The notes below the pieces were generated by a model, which was given only the letters and a program-made list of their open reading frames with translations, made no database searches and had not been told where the DNA came from. Below, in pieces: positions 25,476-34,159 of a DNA stretch of 64,000 nucleotides (position 1 is the first letter of the stretch; each line of letters begins with the position of its first letter). This DNA is from an uncultured bacterium (lineage in GTDB: Bacteria > UBP6 > UBA1177), in assembly GCA_905233945.1 (NCBI GenBank), contig CAJOFY010000001.1, forward strand, positions 124,976 through 188,975. The letters run 5' to 3'. The translations under genes and the position numbers were made by a program.

Positions 25476-26444
25476 ATGTCAAATCTTGAAAGAGTCGTTT
25501 ACATCAACCACGCGATCAAAACCAAAGGTTTCGTCACAAGAAAAGAGGTCTCCGACCGTTTTGAGGTGCACATCGACACGGTGAAACGCGATATCGAGTA
25601 TATGCGCGATTTTCTTTCGGCACCGCTGAAATACAGGCAGAGTGTCGGCGGATATGTCTATGAAACACCCTTCGACATGCTTTTTGATTCGCTTGAGGAT
25701 GCAGTTCTTTACTACATTTTCGTAAAGCGTCTCTCTGAGTCCTTCAAACTCAACGGGCTTTCGTATATCCCTGTTATCTCACAGGATATTTTAGCGAACA
25801 TCGCGACTTACATCCCGGCGAATTTCGACGAGATCATGGACAACATCACCTACGATTCATCGGATGTCGACTGCATGGATCTCAAGGATTTCAGGAACAT
25901 TCTCGAATCGTTTATGATGAAACGCTGTGTCGAGATCTCATACATCAATGCCGACGGAGAGGAGAGCACACGCGTTGTTGAGCCGCTCAAACTGATGAAT
26001 TACCTCGGAAAGTGGTATCTCATCGCATTCTGCCGCACAAAAAAGGCTCTGCGCGTCTTTCTTATTTCGCGTTTTACATCGAGCAGGCTCACCGAAAGCG
26101 CTTTTGAATATCCCGTAACCCAAAAGGAACTTGATGAATATATTGACGGATCTTTCGGAATGTTCAAGTCCGAAACAAGCAGTGAAGCGGTGATCCGTGT
26201 TTTCGAACCGGCTTATTACTATGTCAGAAACCAGATCTGGCACAAAAACCAGAAGGTGAACGATTGTGTCATCGACGGGAAAAAGTGTCTCGAGATAACG
26301 CTTCCGGTCGGCGACCGTGACAAGGAGATCCTGGCAAGAGTCCTCTCTTATTCGCCCGACAGCGAGATAGTTTCTCCGCCGGCTCTGCGTGAAAAGTGGC
26401 TCGAAAGGATCAGAACGCTATATGAAAAGTTCTGCAAGAAATAA
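25476..26444 (+). CDS. HTH-WYL transcriptional regulator (YafY/DeoR-like)
   Basis: 322 residues from the ATG at 25476 after GGAGG. The N-terminal winged helix (about 5-60) reads VVYINHAIKTKGFVTRKEVSDRFEVHIDTVKRDIEYMRDF. The WYL domain (about 140-230) has VEISYINADGEESTRVVEPLKLMNYLGKWYLIAFCRTKKALRVFLISRF, where the WYL signature is WYL in KWYLIAF. WYL domains bind ligands, often nucleic-acid-derived, and regulate defence and stress genes. No defence genes are adjacent. The downstream gene follows after 10 bases. Confidence 0.9.
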   Translation: MSNLERVVYINHAIKTKGFVTRKEVSDRFEVHIDTVKRDIEYMRDFLSAPLKYRQSVGGYVYETPFDMLFDSLEDAVLYYIFVKRLSESFKLNGLSYIPVISQDILANIATYIPANFDEIMDNITYDSSDVDCMDLKDFRNILESFMMKRCVEISYINADGEESTRVVEPLKLMNYLGKWYLIAFCRTKKALRVFLISRFTSSRLTESAFEYPVTQKELDEYIDGSFGMFKSETSSEAVIRVFEPAYYYVRNQIWHKNQKVNDCVIDGKKCLEITLPVGDRDKEILARVLSYSPDSEIVSPPALREKWLERIRTLYEKFCKK

Positions 26445-26454
26445 GGAGTTTTCA

Positions 26455-27027
26455 ATGGCTGCAGGCAAAATCCCGACAAATGAAGAGATCATCGCGATGA
26501 TCCCGTCAAAGGCGGTGCGCGGATATTTAGTGAAAATAAACTGGCAGTTTGATGAGCACGAGCGTGATATCCTGCGCCGCTACATCAAGCCGAAGAATAA
26601 AGATGAGGCTGACAGCGTCTATGCCGAACAAAATTATGTCACGCTGCCGCATCCTTTCAGAAAAGGCGACATCGTCACCGTCTGCGACAAAAGATTCAAA
26701 AACAGAAAACCTGAAATCGGAATAATGTGGTCTCCCAAAGATGACGATGATTTCTGGAATTTCGACAGGCGGGCAAAAACCGACCTCAAAGGTTTCGTCG
26801 ATTTCACCGATGTTGCGACAACTGTCGATTTTCTCTCGCCGGAAGACGGCTTTTTCAGGCACGGACATCCGAACCCTCTCTGGATCGAATACGCAGAACT
26901 TGATGAAGATTCTGCCGAAGCACGCTTTCTCAGAAGCGCGGTAAAACTCCAGAACGGAAACGGCTCTCTCGAAGAAACCGACGAGCTCCGCAGCGAATAT
27001 GTGGCGAGCCGGAAGATTGAAGACTGA
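26455..27027 (+). CDS. Hypothetical soluble protein next to the WYL regulator
   Basis: 190 residues from the ATG at 26455 (after AAGGAG), which is a better start than the ORF-track start inside the WYL gene. The N-terminus has IPTNEEIIAMIPSKAVRGYLVKINWQFDEHERDILRRYI, a helical region. The middle has YVTLPHPFRKGDIVTVCDKRF, a small beta segment, followed by an acidic C-terminus. No membrane segment or catalytic motif is visible. Its ten-base distance from the WYL gene suggests co-transcription and perhaps a shared regulatory role. The family is not recognised. Confidence 0.7.
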   Translation: MAAGKIPTNEEIIAMIPSKAVRGYLVKINWQFDEHERDILRRYIKPKNKDEADSVYAEQNYVTLPHPFRKGDIVTVCDKRFKNRKPEIGIMWSPKDDDDFWNFDRRAKTDLKGFVDFTDVATTVDFLSPEDGFFRHGHPNPLWIEYAELDEDSAEARFLRSAVKLQNGNGSLEETDELRSEYVASRKIED

Positions 27028-27115
27028 AGTTCCTTCTTTTTTGTGCGGCGAAGCAGATTTCATTCCGTAAATTTTCAAAATCAGTATAATCCCACGGTTT
27101 GTTTCGAGGTGATTT

Positions 27116-29062
27116 TTGAGATTCCCGCCGCTTTTCTTAGGTTTTTCAACGATTTTCTGGGGTTTTTGCACAGGGTGGGAACTTTTTTCGATAGCCGCTG
27201 CACTTGTTTTTGAAGCTTCCAATATCATAAAAACGCGCTTTGATCTCCAGAAAAAGGATTTTATCCGGATTTCTGATTTAAGCTCGCTCGTGATGCTGAT
27301 CCTCCTTTTCTACGCCTATGTCGAGAACGAGCCGAGGATGATTTTTCTCAGTTTTATCACGACCTTGCCTATAATTTTCATGCCGCTTCTTTTTGCGCAG
27401 CTTTTCAGCACTTCCGACAAAGTAATAATCGGCACGAAATGGGGAAAAAGAACTCATTCGCATTCCCCGGTCGATGTTAGGATGCTCTATATTCTTTCGA
27501 TTGTGTTCTCAACGGCGGCTGCAAATATAAAAAGTGTCTGGTTCGTTATTCCGTTTTTGGCAATGATTCTGGTCGCTCTTTCGGGATACGCCAGGGACGC
27601 AAAGACTTTGAAAAGGTATCTAGGATTTTCGTTAGTTGCTGTTTTTATTACGGTTCTTATCGGTGCTACGGTCGTTGCAGGTCACTTTTTAATCGGCAGG
27701 AAAATGATGGAGTGGTATAACGACTGGTATGCGTCGCTGAGTGCCGATCCCTTCAGAACTTCGACCGCGATGGGAGAGCTCGGAAAAATGAAACTTTCGG
27801 GGGAAATCGTGTTCAGAGTCTATCCCGAAGAACCGTCGATTCCGCTTTACATGAAACAGTCAGACTACAATGTGATAGTCAATAACACGTGGTATTCAAG
27901 ACCTAAAAAAACGGAATCGGTTTTTCCCGTGAACGATATGGAGTGGCAGTTTTTCGGGAAAGGCGGCGGCAGAAAGATGATGCGGATTTCGACTTGGATG
28001 GGTAAAGAGAAAGGCGAAGGCGTTCTGCCGCTTCCGGAAGGAGCGAAAAGAGCTCTTGAGCTTGATGTCGCCGGAATAGAAAAGAGTGTTCTGGGTGCGG
28101 TTTATGTTGAGGAAGGCCCGGAACTTCTTGAATTTACGATAACTTACGATCCGGAAGAGAGTTTCGAGCCGCGTCCCGGAAGGGGAGATCTGTTTATTCC
28201 GAAAGAAGAACAGACGGTGATCGGGGAAGTTATGCGCAGGAACGGACTTATAGGCGCGACTTCGGAAGAGACTCTTGCCAATATCGAGCGTTTTTTCGCC
28301 GGATTTACCTACACTCTTGACCAGAAAAACAGGGCGGGGGAGTCTTATCTCGCCGATTTTCTGATCAATACGCGCTCTGGACACTGCGAATACTTCGCGA
28401 CGGCGACGGTTCTCATGCTCAGAAACGCCGGAATCGCCGCAAGATACCGCACAGGATTCATGCTTGACGAATACGACAGTTTTGAAAACGCCCTTATTGC
28501 GAGAAAACGCGATGCCCACGCCTGGGTTGCGGCATACATAGGCGACAGATGGGTCAATGTCGATACCACGCCGCCTCAGTGGAAAGAGGCCGATTCTATG
28601 GAAAAATCGTTTTTCGAGCCTGTAAGCGATTTTATGTCGTGGGTAAAGATGAAGTATGAGAATTACAGAAGAAAAAAAAGTTCGGAGTTTAATAAGATTC
28701 TGATTTCACTGGCTGTTTTTCTAACAGCTTTTCTGATGATAAGGGTTTATATGCGTAAAAAACGGGTGAAAAAAGAGACTCTTCAGGAGAACACCTTTTT
28801 TGAAGTTTCGGGAAGCGATTCTCCGCTTTACGAAATTCTGAATTTTTATGAAAAGGCAGGTTTGAAAAGGGAGGATAACGAAACTTTGCGCCGGTGGATT
28901 GAGAAAAACAGGGGAAAATTAGACGAAAATATTGATTTTTCCGCATTCGCCGGACTGCATGAAAAACTTCGTTTCGATACCGGTGCCGACAAGGCGGTTG
29001 TCATGGCCGAACTTTTGAAACAATATGAAGTATGGAAAAATATTCCTGTGAAGCTGAAATAG
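27116..29062 (+). CDS. Membrane-anchored transglutaminase-like protein (TgpA-like)
   Basis: 648 residues starting with TTG at 27116 after GAGGTGA. About six N-terminal transmembrane helices (1-200) precede a periplasmic region. The transglutaminase core near 385-480 has GHCEYFATATVLMLRNAGIAARYRTGF with the catalytic Cys, RDAHAWVAAYIGDRWVNVDTTPP with the His and Asp. A final helix near 535 and a DUF4129-like cytoplasmic tail complete the DUF3488-Transglut-DUF4129 plan. These proteins remodel proteins or peptides outside the cytoplasm. The MoxR ATPase and DUF58 genes that often accompany the family are not in the window, so this is a stand-alone copy. Confidence 0.85.
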   Translation: MRFPPLFLGFSTIFWGFCTGWELFSIAAALVFEASNIIKTRFDLQKKDFIRISDLSSLVMLILLFYAYVENEPRMIFLSFITTLPIIFMPLLFAQLFSTSDKVIIGTKWGKRTHSHSPVDVRMLYILSIVFSTAAANIKSVWFVIPFLAMILVALSGYARDAKTLKRYLGFSLVAVFITVLIGATVVAGHFLIGRKMMEWYNDWYASLSADPFRTSTAMGELGKMKLSGEIVFRVYPEEPSIPLYMKQSDYNVIVNNTWYSRPKKTESVFPVNDMEWQFFGKGGGRKMMRISTWMGKEKGEGVLPLPEGAKRALELDVAGIEKSVLGAVYVEEGPELLEFTITYDPEESFEPRPGRGDLFIPKEEQTVIGEVMRRNGLIGATSEETLANIERFFAGFTYTLDQKNRAGESYLADFLINTRSGHCEYFATATVLMLRNAGIAARYRTGFMLDEYDSFENALIARKRDAHAWVAAYIGDRWVNVDTTPPQWKEADSMEKSFFEPVSDFMSWVKMKYENYRRKKSSEFNKILISLAVFLTAFLMIRVYMRKKRVKKETLQENTFFEVSGSDSPLYEILNFYEKAGLKREDNETLRRWIEKNRGKLDENIDFSAFAGLHEKLRFDTGADKAVVMAELLKQYEVWKNIPVKLK

Positions 29063-29098
29063 CCTCTTTTCCTTTACCTCTAATATATTAAAGAAAAC

Positions 29099-29126
29099 TT
29101 GATTCCGGATATTTTGTCGCTATAAT
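29099..29126 (+). promoter_or_regulatory. greA-recG promoter
   Basis: TTGATT at 29099-29104, a 16-base spacer and TATAAT at 29121-29126, 34 bases before the greA start. It also serves recG, which overlaps greA. Confidence 0.65.
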
Positions 29127-29160
29127 ACTCCGCTTTTGAGTTTTTTTGGAGGTTTTAACT

Positions 29161-29631
29161 ATGTCTATTCCCATTACAAAAGGCGGTTACGAAAAAATAG
29201 TTGAAGAGGCGAGGTATCTCAAGAAGGTCGAAAGACCAGCGATTATCGCAAAGATAGCTGAAGCCAGAAGTCACGGTGATTTGAGTGAAAACGCAGAGTA
29301 TCACGCAGCACGCGAAAAACAGAGTTTTATTGAAGGAAAAATAGAGTATCTTGACGGAGTTATTGCGAATGCCGAAGTTATTGACGTCTCCAAATTCAGC
29401 GGAGATAAAGTCCTTTTCGGTGCTACGGTAAAACTGCTTGACATTGATACCGATGAAGAGGTCGTCTACACTCTCGTAGGCGAAGTTGAAAGCGATCCGG
29501 AACACGGAAGAATTTCGATTACAAGTCCGATAGGACACGCCTTAATCGGCAAGGAACTGGACGATGATGTTACAGTTCAGACTCCGGGCGGTTCGAGAGA
29601 ATACTCGATTCTCGAAGTTAAGTATGCTTAA
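29161..29631 (+). CDS. greA: Transcription elongation factor GreA
   Basis: 156 residues from the ATG at 29161 after GGAGG. The N-terminal coiled-coil has the GreA signature ARSHGDLSENAEYHAAREKQSFIEGKIEYLD, with the acidic tip DLSENAEY that reaches the RNA polymerase active site. The C-terminal FKBP-like domain ends GHALIGKELDDDVTVQTPGGSREYSILEVKYA. It rescues backtracked polymerase by stimulating transcript cleavage. It overlaps recG by eight bases, so elongation control and fork repair are co-expressed. Confidence 0.96.
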   Translation: MSIPITKGGYEKIVEEARYLKKVERPAIIAKIAEARSHGDLSENAEYHAAREKQSFIEGKIEYLDGVIANAEVIDVSKFSGDKVLFGATVKLLDIDTDEEVVYTLVGEVESDPEHGRISITSPIGHALIGKELDDDVTVQTPGGSREYSILEVKYA

Positions 29632-31747
29632 TGCTTCAGCAAATTCCGATATTTCAAAATTATTTTCATTTTTGAGTCAGCCGATTGAGTCGGCGGCAAG
29701 TCTTTCAAAACAGCAGCTTAAAAAAATTTCTGCCGCTCTGGGGGGCAAGGTTTTCGATTTTCTGGTCGGGAATCTGCCTGAAGGTTACGAAACACGCTTT
29801 CTCGTTACAAAATATTCCGATTTCGAAAAAGGTCAGATGGCGACTTTTAAAGCCAGGATCGTCTCTTTGCAACGCGGTTTCGGCAAGATCCCGTCGCATT
29901 TGAAAGTCGATCTTAACGGCTCCCTTGTCACGCTCACTTTTTTCGGAAAGCTCGGCATGATTTACTGCAATCTCTACCATGAAGGCGACGAACTTCTCGT
30001 TTCTGGCGAAGTCAGCCCGAAATCATATGCCGTAAACCTTGTGAATCCCGAGATTTTCCGCTTCGACGAGGAGTGGAAAACACTGCTCAGCGGTTACATT
30101 CCCGTTTACAAAAATGTCGCCGGAGTTTCGCATCTTTTTATGCTGAGAACTGCGAAAAGTCTGGTTGATATCCTTGCCGGACACCGCGGAGAGTGGTTTC
30201 CTGAAAGCATTAAAAAGGAATTCGGTTTTCCCGATTTCGTCGAATCACTGATGAACCTCCACTTTCCGCATCTGAGTTCAAATATTGATGAGCTTAACGA
30301 ATTCAAGACGAAGTGGCATAAAAGAATCGCGTTCGACCAGCTTTTCTTTTTCCAGTTCGGTTCTCAGTTTTCGGCAATCGGAATGCGTGCCGACAAAAAG
30401 CGCAGGATAAAAACTGCATCTGATTTGAGTGTAAGTGTCGAGAAAAACATGGCTTTTGAGCTGACCAAAGCGCAGAAGCGCGTCCTTGGCGAAATACGCG
30501 GCGATTTATCTTCAGTTTATCCGATGAACAGGCTTCTGCAGGGCGATGTCGGAAGCGGAAAAACGGCTGTCATGGTGCTTGCGAGCCTCGATGTTATTTC
30601 TAGCGGCTACAAAAGCGTGATCATGGCTCCTACCGAGATTCTTGCGGCGCAACACTACAAGACAATTTCGCAGATGGTGCCTGAAAATATAAAAATCGAG
30701 CTCTTTTTAGGCGGAGTCACCGGCAAAAAGAAGAAGGCCGAGCGGCTTGAAAACGCGAAAAAGGCCGATTTTCTCATCGGGACGCACGCACTTTTCGAGA
30801 ATCTGGATTTCATGGAGGAAATAGGCCTCATAATTATCGACGAGCAGCACCGTTTCGGCGTTTCGCAGCGGATGAAACTCCAGTCGAAATCGGTTCATCC
30901 CGATGTTCTTGTCGTGAGTGCGACACCGATTCCGAGAACGCTTGCCCTTACGGTTTACGGCTCGACCGAAATCAGCGTCATCGACGAGATGCCGCCAGGA
31001 AGAATTCCGGTCACAACGCGGCTGGTTTCGGCGGAAAACAGATTCAAAGTGTTTGATTTTGTTACTGAAATCATAAAAAACCAGAATAAGAAAGGCTACT
31101 GGGTATGCCCGCTTGTCGAAGAGAGCGACAGCGAAGAAATGAAGTCGGAACTGAAGCATGTCGAAGGTGTTTTTGAAGAGTTTTCGCAGGTTCTTGGCGA
31201 CAGGTCGGCGCTTCTGCACGGCAGAATGAAAGGCGACGAAAAAAGAATAGTTATCGACAGGCTCAAAAACGGCGAAATCAATCTTCTGGTTTCGACAATC
31301 GTCGTCGAAGTGGGAGTCGATGTCCCCGATGCGGTTTTCATGGTTATCGAAAACGCCGAAAGATTCGGTCTTGCACAGCTTCATCAGCTCCGCGGCAGGG
31401 TGGGGCGCGGAAAGGAAAAATCGTTCTGCGCACTTGTTGCGGGAAGCGACATCAGCGAAAAGGCCTGGAACCGTCTCAATTTTCTTTCTAAAACGGAAGA
31501 CGGCTTCAAAATCGCCGAATACGACCTCAAAACACGCGGTCCCGGCGCTTTGACCGGTTTGGAACAGAGCGGCTTCAAGAACGATTCATTCTTTCTGCTT
31601 GCCGTCAGATACGGCGAACTTGTCGAAAGGGCGAGGATTTTCACGCGGACGATTCTTGCATCCGGCGACGAAGAGTATATAAACTTCTGCAACTCGGTTT
31701 TTGAACGTTTTTTTGCGGAAAAATTCAACAGATTCCGCGCAAGTTAG
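29624..31747 (+). CDS. recG: ATP-dependent DNA helicase RecG
   Basis: 707 residues from the ATG at 29624, which lies inside the end of greA; the longer frame in the ORF track runs far into greA. The wedge/OB domain is N-terminal (FKARIVSLQRGFGKIPSHLKVDL). Helicase motifs follow: FELTKAQKRVLGEI, Walker A LLQGDVGSGKTAVM, DEQHRFGVSQR, VVSATPIPRTLALTVYG, and motif VI QLRGRVGRGKEKSFC. RecG remodels stalled replication forks and Holliday junctions. The length matches the family (about 690). Confidence 0.95.
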   Translation: MLNASANSDISKLFSFLSQPIESAASLSKQQLKKISAALGGKVFDFLVGNLPEGYETRFLVTKYSDFEKGQMATFKARIVSLQRGFGKIPSHLKVDLNGSLVTLTFFGKLGMIYCNLYHEGDELLVSGEVSPKSYAVNLVNPEIFRFDEEWKTLLSGYIPVYKNVAGVSHLFMLRTAKSLVDILAGHRGEWFPESIKKEFGFPDFVESLMNLHFPHLSSNIDELNEFKTKWHKRIAFDQLFFFQFGSQFSAIGMRADKKRRIKTASDLSVSVEKNMAFELTKAQKRVLGEIRGDLSSVYPMNRLLQGDVGSGKTAVMVLASLDVISSGYKSVIMAPTEILAAQHYKTISQMVPENIKIELFLGGVTGKKKKAERLENAKKADFLIGTHALFENLDFMEEIGLIIIDEQHRFGVSQRMKLQSKSVHPDVLVVSATPIPRTLALTVYGSTEISVIDEMPPGRIPVTTRLVSAENRFKVFDFVTEIIKNQNKKGYWVCPLVEESDSEEMKSELKHVEGVFEEFSQVLGDRSALLHGRMKGDEKRIVIDRLKNGEINLLVSTIVVEVGVDVPDAVFMVIENAERFGLAQLHQLRGRVGRGKEKSFCALVAGSDISEKAWNRLNFLSKTEDGFKIAEYDLKTRGPGALTGLEQSGFKNDSFFLLAVRYGELVERARIFTRTILASGDEEYINFCNSVFERFFAEKFNRFRAS

Positions 31748-31755
31748 ATTTCACG

Positions 31756-32637
31756 TTAGAATTTCACCCACATCGCAGGACGGATTCCTGAAGGAAGATA
31801 GACCTCGGAATTCGAGCTTGAACCGTCATATTCAATTCTTTGAGCGGAATTATCTTCATAGCCGGGCGAACGCAGCCACCAGTAGGTTGCTCCCGAAGAG
31901 TGCCCTTCACAAAGCGAGTATGTGCTTTTATAGGCACCTTGTTTAACCGCGTAAGGTGTCGGATAGGCTATCCGCTGACATGCGTCACGGAAATAGAGGT
32001 ATGCATCACCTCCGCTCAAAAAGAAAATTTTATCTTTTGTTACTTTCGGCAGCTCATTGCTGGAAACAGAGGCGTTTGTAGTGATCTCGACTTCGGCGAT
32101 CTTCTCTTTTTCTTCGCTGCTGAAGGCCGTCTCGTAAAAATCTCCGGCTTCCGTGCCGTTGAGCCATGCTCTGCTGTCGCTTGTCTCCCAATCATTGGTG
32201 CTGTCCGACTTGTTCCAGTAATGGAGATCCAAAACATACTCGCTGAACAAAAGAGCCGAACCGTCTTTTACTTCCAGAACCTTCCACGAAATCGGCTCTT
32301 TGCCGTTCAACAGGTCACCGTCCTGCTCGTAACTGCCGAAGGTTACAGTGTTTCCTATGACATAGCCGGTTTCGGAGCATTTTCCGGTTCCGGTTTCGCA
32401 GCCTTTGCCGCACTCTGTCCCTTTGTCCCAATAGCCGTCGACGCACTTCCGGCTTTTACCGCCGTCACAGAGATAGATTCCGGACGTGCACTCCGTGCAT
32501 TCGTTCGTTCCGGCAGTGCACTCGCCGCAAAGCCTCTCCTGATTCCAAAAGCCGTTTCTGCATATTTCGCGGATCGAACCGCTGCACCTGTAGGCCTCCT
32601 CCTCGCATTCTGGGCTGTACGGATGACGTAGTCGGAG
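31756..32637 (-). CDS. 3' part of a frameshifted DUF6273 lipoprotein
   Basis: This frame is open from 32637 down to the stop at 31756; the ORF track shows only a 184-residue piece from an internal TTG. It begins with a cysteine-rich segment (SPECEEEAYRC, CRNGFWNQERLC, CVDGYWDKGTEC) and then one complete DUF6273 domain: GNTVTFGSYEQDGD, WKVLEVKDGSALLFSEYVLD, SSGATYWWLRSPGYEDNS, SGIRPAMWVKF. The same cysteine-rich and DUF6273 pattern occurs twice in the upstream part at 32355-34157, which leaves its frame nearby. One missing base between about 32610 and 32650 joins them into an 800-residue protein. Confidence 0.72.
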   Translation of the reverse strand, partial: LRLRHPYSPECEEEAYRCSGSIREICRNGFWNQERLCGECTAGTNECTECTSGIYLCDGGKSRKCVDGYWDKGTECGKGCETGTGKCSETGYVIGNTVTFGSYEQDGDLLNGKEPISWKVLEVKDGSALLFSEYVLDLHYWNKSDSTNDWETSDSRAWLNGTEAGDFYETAFSSEEKEKIAEVEITTNASVSSNELPKVTKDKIFFLSGGDAYLYFRDACQRIAYPTPYAVKQGAYKSTYSLCEGHSSGATYWWLRSPGYEDNSAQRIEYDGSSSNSEVYLPSGIRPAMWVKF

Positions 32638-34157
32638 TTACTGTTGCTGGCGGGCCGGACCTGCCCGAAAATCCCCTCGTAATCTACAATCGCCTGGTAT
32701 GCTTCGTAGTACGTGGCGTCGGCTCCCTGCGAACGCAGCCACCAGTAGGCCGTTCCGGCATTCGCCCTGTCGCACTCGCTGTCAACTAAAAAGAATATTT
32801 TGCCATTTTTATTTTCGACATACTGCGAAGGGAAGAGTACACGGTCGCACTTCCCGACAAGATAGCGTTCGACCTCAGCCTCGCTCAGAAGAAAGACCTT
32901 GTCCTCCGTCAGATTATCCCTCGACTCCGCAGCATTTGCCGTTAAATTCAGCGTAGTCGATACTCTTTTTTTCTCCTCATCGTCAAAAGCGTTGTCGAAG
33001 AATGTTTCATTGAGCCAGGTACGGATTCCGCTGTCACGCCAGATATTCGTATTACTGTCGAAATTACCTATATCCAGCCCTTTTTCGCTCAACAAAAGTG
33101 CCTTTTTGCCCTTTGCGGCGATCACCCTCCAGACAATCGGCTCCTTGCCGTTGTCAGGAACGGCGTCCTGCTCGTATTTTCCGAGCGTAACCAGATTCCC
33201 GTATGAAAATTTCTCCGCGCATTTTCCTGTTTTCGGAACACATCCGTAAACGCCGCACCCGGTTCCGGCATCCCAATTGCCCTTGACACACCTTTGGCTT
33301 ACGCTTCCGTCACACCGGAAAGTGCCGTCCGCACAGTATTCGATCCACATCGCCGGACGCACCGAAATATCGGATCTGCGTGGGTTTTCCAGCTTAATCT
33401 CTCCGTTGCTGTCAACATATTCCGAATAAGAATTATTTCTTTCCGGATAGATCCACCAGGCGCCTGCCGCTCCTGCTTCGCCGCAGCTCTCGCTCACTGT
33501 CATCAAAGCACCGTTCGCGTTTGCGTAGGGAGTCGGATAGACGAGGCGGTCGCACTTTTCACCGAAATATTGCTCGATCTCTGACCGCTTCAAAAGGAAG
33601 ATCTTGTCTGCGACATAGCTGTAATAATTATGCGCCGAGTTTACACTCAAGCTGGTTTTTGTCTCCAGAATTTTCGCCCTCTCGCCGTCACTGAAGGCCT
33701 CCGTGTAGAAGTATTCGTTAAGCCAGCTCTCTATATCGCTCCCCAGCCAGCTTGTGTAATTTTCATCGAATCTGTAGGCGTCCAGACCGTATTCGCTCAG
33801 CAGGAAAGCCCTGAATCTCTCCACTTTGAGGAAGCGCCACTCAATCGGTTCTTTGCCGTTCAAAATGTCTTTGTCCTGCTCATAAGTGCCGAAATAGACC
33901 GGATTCCCGGGCAGAGGCAGCTCGATATCGGTATCGACCGAGTCGTAAAAATCAGGATCCTCAGGATCTCCGCTGTCTGCCGGTCGACTGGAATCATCCG
34001 GATCTCCGCTGTCGGCAGACTCACCGGAATCCGCCGGATCCGGACTCTTGTCATCGTCTGCCGTAACAGTTGAATGAGAATCGAAATTCACCTTGTTCCC
34101 GCACCCTGCTAAAAGCAGAAAAACCAGAAACGCAGCAAAAACAAGCACTTTTTTCAT
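32355..34157 (-). CDS. 5' part of a frameshifted DUF6273 lipoprotein
   Basis: 600 residues from the ATG at 34157 after GAGGTG. The signal MKKVLVFAAFLVFLLLAGCGNK is nearly identical to that of the next lipoprotein. An acidic linker (DSGESADSGDPDDSSRPADS) follows, then two DUF6273 domains: PVYFGTYEQDKDILNGKEPIEWRFLKV to RPAMWIEY, and LVTLGKYEQDAVPDNGKEPIVWRVIAA to GQVRPA. After GQVRPA the protein turns into an Arg/Ala-rich tail unlike the family (TAQNARRRPTGAAVRSA). That tail is the correct cysteine-rich sequence read out of frame. DUF6273 proteins are secreted and their function is unknown. Confidence 0.72.
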   Translation of the reverse strand: MKKVLVFAAFLVFLLLAGCGNKVNFDSHSTVTADDDKSPDPADSGESADSGDPDDSSRPADSGDPEDPDFYDSVDTDIELPLPGNPVYFGTYEQDKDILNGKEPIEWRFLKVERFRAFLLSEYGLDAYRFDENYTSWLGSDIESWLNEYFYTEAFSDGERAKILETKTSLSVNSAHNYYSYVADKIFLLKRSEIEQYFGEKCDRLVYPTPYANANGALMTVSESCGEAGAAGAWWIYPERNNSYSEYVDSNGEIKLENPRRSDISVRPAMWIEYCADGTFRCDGSVSQRCVKGNWDAGTGCGVYGCVPKTGKCAEKFSYGNLVTLGKYEQDAVPDNGKEPIVWRVIAAKGKKALLLSEKGLDIGNFDSNTNIWRDSGIRTWLNETFFDNAFDDEEKKRVSTTLNLTANAAESRDNLTEDKVFLLSEAEVERYLVGKCDRVLFPSQYVENKNGKIFFLVDSECDRANAGTAYWWLRSQGADATYYEAYQAIVDYEGIFGQVRPASNSNSDYVIRTAQNARRRPTGAAVRSAKYAETAFGIRRGFAASALPERTNARSARPESISVTAVKAGSASTAIGTKGQSAAKAAKPEPENAPKPAMS

Positions 34158-34159
34158 AA

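Noticed and set aside
31756-32310. 184-residue stand-alone protein
   Set aside because: The first codon of that ORF is in the middle of a DUF6273 domain; the open frame begins at 32637 and carries the missing domain start.
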